Below are positions 61,109-64,000 of a stretch of DNA of 64,000 nucleotides, piece by piece. The translations under genes and the position numbers were made by a program. This stretch comes from Fen-1058 sp964398185 (GTDB taxonomy: Bacteria; Chloroflexota; Anaerolineae; Fen-1058): positions 1 to 64,000 of the forward strand of contig CAYNML010000011.1 in NCBI GenBank assembly GCA_964398185.1, written 5' to 3'. Within the stretch, counting starts at the first letter, position 1, and the number at the start of each line of letters is the position of its first letter. Below the pieces are notes generated by a model, which was given only the letters and a program-made list of their open reading frames with translations, made no database searches and was not told where the DNA came from.

Positions 61109-62737
61109 CTAAGGCTCACCCACCCGATAAATCTGATACCCGTCGCGATCATACACCACTGTCAGGTAATCGGCCTGCGCCGGATCGAATTGACCGACCT
61201 GCTTTTCCAGCGGGCCGAAGAACACATAGGTGATGGGCCACTGGCGCAAGAATTCGCGCCGCCACGCGTCAGACGTAGCCGAATGATAGAACTCGGCAAC
61301 CAGTTCGCGCTTCTGATCGCTGTAGGCCGTCTCAGGACCATGCCCCAAAAAGGCGCGCGCCGCCACACGCGTCGGCAGATAATTCCCCGTGTTGTAGGAG
61401 GATAACACCACGTCATCAAATGTTGCGCGTTGGCTAAGCCACTCGAGCGCAGCGATCTCGCCGCTGGCGCGGAAACTGGGCGGCAGCTGCGCCAGCATGC
61501 GCGTCGATTGTTCGCTCAACAATAAGATGTAGGTCGCAAACAGCAGGCATAACAACGCCGCAAGCGCCCACTGCCGCAAGCCGCGCGCCGAATACCGGCG
61601 ATGGGCCGCCAGCCGGCGCACCACCCGTGATCGATGCCACGCGGGCAAAACACGATACACCAGGCCAAGCGCGGCAAAGATACTCAGCGGAACCTGCCAG
61701 CTCTCGATCAAGCGGCGTTGAAAGCTAAACGGCAGAAAAGCCAGCAGCGGAACAACCACGAACCACCCCAGCAATTTGGGGTCACGGATTTCAGATTTTG
61801 GATTTGCCTTCAGTCCGATAATCGCCAGCACGCCCACCAGCAAATAGCCCGCGACGTAATGCAATGGTGAGGGCGAGAGCATAATGCCTTGCGCATACCA
61901 CTCGGCTAAAATCGGGTCAAACGTAAACATCAGAAAACTGTAAACAATGATCGGCGCGATCATGATGCCTGCCACGATCGAGCGGGACAATAAATCTCCC
62001 GCCAGACGACGTCGATCGATTGAGACCGCAAGCACACTCGCCGCCAGGATCGCATAAACTACGCCGACATCTAAAGGCACGAGGACGCCCATCAATAGCC
62101 AGCAGAGCCCCGCCCTAATCGGGTGTGAATGATCAGACCACAACACAATGAACCCCAACAGCAAAAACATACGCGCCAGGGTAATGTGCGGAAAGGCATA
62201 GATGGTTAGAAACGTAAACGCTTCCGGCGAGATCAGGTCGAGCGGGGCGCTGCCCAGCCAATCTGGCTGCCCCACCAAGATCAGGAGCCAGCCGAGTCCG
62301 CCGCTAAAGATCACCAGCAGAAAAGCGATCCGGCGGGCCGCGCGCGCTACGACGAACATAGCGATAAAGCGATACAACACCAGCAACAACAGCCCTGCCG
62401 CCATCATCCGCGCCACATGAAAGGCGACGCTGAGCGGTAAAGCGAAGAGCGCTGCAATTTTTCCGAGCAGTAAATAATGGATGTAAACGAGTGCGCCGGT
62501 GTGCGGTTCAGAAGTGTACGGTAAGTGAAACAGCCAGGCGCCATGCGCGCCTTGATTCATCTTGGCCAGGTAAGAGTAACCGTCTTCAATGGCAATCACC
62601 ATTCCGCCGAAGATGTGATCTGAAGTTGAGCGCGCCGCGCCGATTACGTACGGGATCGCCGTCACGATCAACGCGATGACGATCCAAATAATCACCCAGC
62701 GCCATTCAACGCGTGTGACAATATTCCGCTTTTCCAT
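61109..62737 (-). CDS. Polytopic membrane protein, glycosyltransferase-like
   Basis: The 542-residue protein has 11-12 helices. The outer loop 1 segment is FGGMVIAIEDGYSYLAKMNQ followed by HLPYTSEPHTGALVYIHYLL. A C-terminal extracytoplasmic part includes LSSYNTGNYLPTRVAARAFL and GHGPETAYSD. It resembles uncharacterised GT-C-type proteins. ATG 62737 has AAGGAGA upstream, and the preceding gene stops four bases before it. Confidence 0.72.
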   Translation of the reverse strand: MEKRNIVTRVEWRWVIIWIVIALIVTAIPYVIGAARSTSDHIFGGMVIAIEDGYSYLAKMNQGAHGAWLFHLPYTSEPHTGALVYIHYLLLGKIAALFALPLSVAFHVARMMAAGLLLLVLYRFIAMFVVARAARRIAFLLVIFSGGLGWLLILVGQPDWLGSAPLDLISPEAFTFLTIYAFPHITLARMFLLLGFIVLWSDHSHPIRAGLCWLLMGVLVPLDVGVVYAILAASVLAVSIDRRRLAGDLLSRSIVAGIMIAPIIVYSFLMFTFDPILAEWYAQGIMLSPSPLHYVAGYLLVGVLAIIGLKANPKSEIRDPKLLGWFVVVPLLAFLPFSFQRRLIESWQVPLSIFAALGLVYRVLPAWHRSRVVRRLAAHRRYSARGLRQWALAALLCLLFATYILLLSEQSTRMLAQLPPSFRASGEIAALEWLSQRATFDDVVLSSYNTGNYLPTRVAARAFLGHGPETAYSDQKRELVAEFYHSATSDAWRREFLRQWPITYVFFGPLEKQVGQFDPAQADYLTVVYDRDGYQIYRVGEP

Positions 62738-62741
62738 AAGC

Positions 62742-64000
62742 CTATCTCCTTACCCAGCGCTTGACGAGCAAAGTCATTCCAATGGCGATTGCACTCAAGC
62801 CGCTGATCAACACTCCCGCATACACGCGGCGCGGTTGATAATCAAAGGCGATGTTGTGCGCGCCCCACGGCACGTACACGCCGCGCAAAGTCAGATCGGT
62901 GGCGAAGATTTGAGTGATTTCACCATCAATCGTCGCCGCCCAATCCGGCGCGATGATCTCGCTCAGCACCAGCCAGCCCGGCCCTTCCGCGCGCAGCTCG
63001 ATGTGATCTGGCGACCACGCGACGATCTCAGCCTCGCCCGGCTTCACCGGTAACTCGATCGGAAACGGCAGCCCTTCGACCACCGCCGCGGTCGAGACCT
63101 CGTGCGTTTCCAGCCACGCGCCGGCCGCTTCGGGCGAATCCGCCACGTCGATTTTGGAGACGAGGAAGGCGCGCGGCAGAACGCGTTGATTCTCATAGAT
63201 GAACGTCGCGCCGAGGCGTGCGCGTTCGCGCAGATCATCTTGCTCGATCGGAAAAGCCGCCGCGATGTACTGCACGTGAAGCAAGCCCAATAGTGCCGCA
63301 TTCGGTTGAACATCCTTCAGCGCACTGCGAATGTCATCATCCTGCTTCACACCAGGAAAGGCCGGCAGCGTCACCGAGTAGTTCCACAGACCAACACCAC
63401 TTGCCCGCTGCATAAACATCACATAGCGGCGCAATTGCAGCGGATCGATCCCGTCGGCGAGTTGCAGCTGGTACTGCTGCGCCACGTGCTGCGGCAGCGA
63501 GTACGACGGTGAATACGCGCGAAACGATCCTGGTTGATCGGCCAGCCATGCCGCTGGTTGTTGTCCATCCGCAAAAGCTTCGGCCAACCCGATCGGGCGA
63601 TACAGCCCCCACGCGATCAATAGCAGATCGGCAATCATCAGCGTCCCGATCGCCGCCGTAAATCGATCGGGCGTGAGACGCTTCTGGAGCCGCAGCCCAA
63701 TCAGCAGCACGGCCAGCGGCACGCCGATCGCCACCGCCCACAGGCTGAGCGATCCCGTCAGCAGTCCGCCGAGCACGCCAAACAAGATCGCAAAGAGGCT
63801 GACCGCCGTCGCCAGCAAAACCGATCGGGGCCGGGGACGAGCGCTCCATTCAATCAACCCCTGCGCGCCGAATCCGGCCAGCGCCGCCATCGCCAACGCC
63901 AGCATGAACCAGGCTCGCGCCGGCACGCGCAACAACGCGGTGCCAGGCAGACGATAGATCAGATCGTACAGCGGTGTGTTGGCGCCCAACGCGGCGATCA
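62742..64000 (-). CDS. YfhO-family membrane protein, N-terminus cut by window edge
   Basis: The frame is open to the right edge (419 codons visible; residues read IAALGANTPLYDLIYRLPGT at the cut). LRVPARAWFMLALAMAALAG helices and the C-terminal extracytoplasmic domain follow (LSEIIAPDWAATIDGEITQI, a pattern shared with 58714-60957), then a last helix and basic end KRWVRR. Probably about 800 residues when complete. Role as for the other YfhO protein. Confidence 0.83.
   Translation of the reverse strand, partial: IAALGANTPLYDLIYRLPGTALLRVPARAWFMLALAMAALAGFGAQGLIEWSARPRPRSVLLATAVSLFAILFGVLGGLLTGSLSLWAVAIGVPLAVLLIGLRLQKRLTPDRFTAAIGTLMIADLLLIAWGLYRPIGLAEAFADGQQPAAWLADQPGSFRAYSPSYSLPQHVAQQYQLQLADGIDPLQLRRYVMFMQRASGVGLWNYSVTLPAFPGVKQDDDIRSALKDVQPNAALLGLLHVQYIAAAFPIEQDDLRERARLGATFIYENQRVLPRAFLVSKIDVADSPEAAGAWLETHEVSTAAVVEGLPFPIELPVKPGEAEIVAWSPDHIELRAEGPGWLVLSEIIAPDWAATIDGEITQIFATDLTLRGVYVPWGAHNIAFDYQPRRVYAGVLISGLSAIAIGMTLLVKRWVRR

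Overview
The window looks like a chromosomal segment of a GC-rich bacterium, most probably a member of the Chloroflexota (Anaerolineae/Caldilinea-like). This is inferred from the RHS core sequence, the large set of polytopic GT-C proteins of types common in that phylum, and a giant DUF11-repeat surface protein ending in a YLPL-type tail. No rRNA, tRNA, CRISPR array, prophage or intact insertion sequence was recognised.

Left edge (1-2519, minus strand): a fatty-acid desaturase that runs off the window, then a broken RHS-family gene remnant.

Cytochrome c maturation and thiol redox island (2744-18339, plus strand): a nearly complete System I set, ccmE (CxxxY type), ccmF, ccmH, a ccmG/tlpA-type thioredoxin, a CcmI-like zinc-ribbon protein, a diheme lipoprotein cytochrome, ccmA, ccmB, ccmC, ccmD-like and ccdA. 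It also holds two more TlpA-type thioredoxins, an Lgt-family protein and an L,D-transpeptidase. The main result is that the first and last genes of this island each carry one in-frame TGA exactly where the first active-site cysteine of a thioredoxin-fold motif is expected (UPFC in a DsbA-like protein, UGTC in a thioredoxin-like lipoprotein). Each TGA is followed by a potential hairpin with the same CGUGC apical loop, and the loop G lies 28 bases after the last base of the TGA in both. I read them as two selenoproteins. The CcdA protein in the same island appears circularly permuted: its SPCVLP helix is at the C-terminus. Together these genes suggest an extracytoplasmic selenol/thiol relay serving cytochrome c maturation.

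Housekeeping stretch (18411-23330, plus strand): an Asp/Glu racemase, a small membrane protein, a response regulator with a roadblock/LC7-like domain, and the yfiH-yggS-yggT-yggU group, closed by a bidirectional terminator at 23371-23404.

Minus-strand block (23457-64000): a GH13-type protein of about 1190 residues and an aldo/keto reductase, followed by about 36 kb of surface-glycan genes. These include around 16 polytopic GT-C or YfhO-like membrane proteins, two GT2 glycosyltransferases (one resembling dolichol-phosphate mannose synthase), three SAM methyltransferases, one FAD amine-oxidase/UGM-like oxidoreductase, and a 1787-residue DUF11-repeat secreted protein. Most adjacent genes overlap by a few bases or lie within 100 bases. 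Several are paralogous pairs (43775/46593, 49015/50466, 58714/62742, 39483/55906), and one copy (46593-47937) is frameshifted. Several families of palindromic repeats sit in the gaps.
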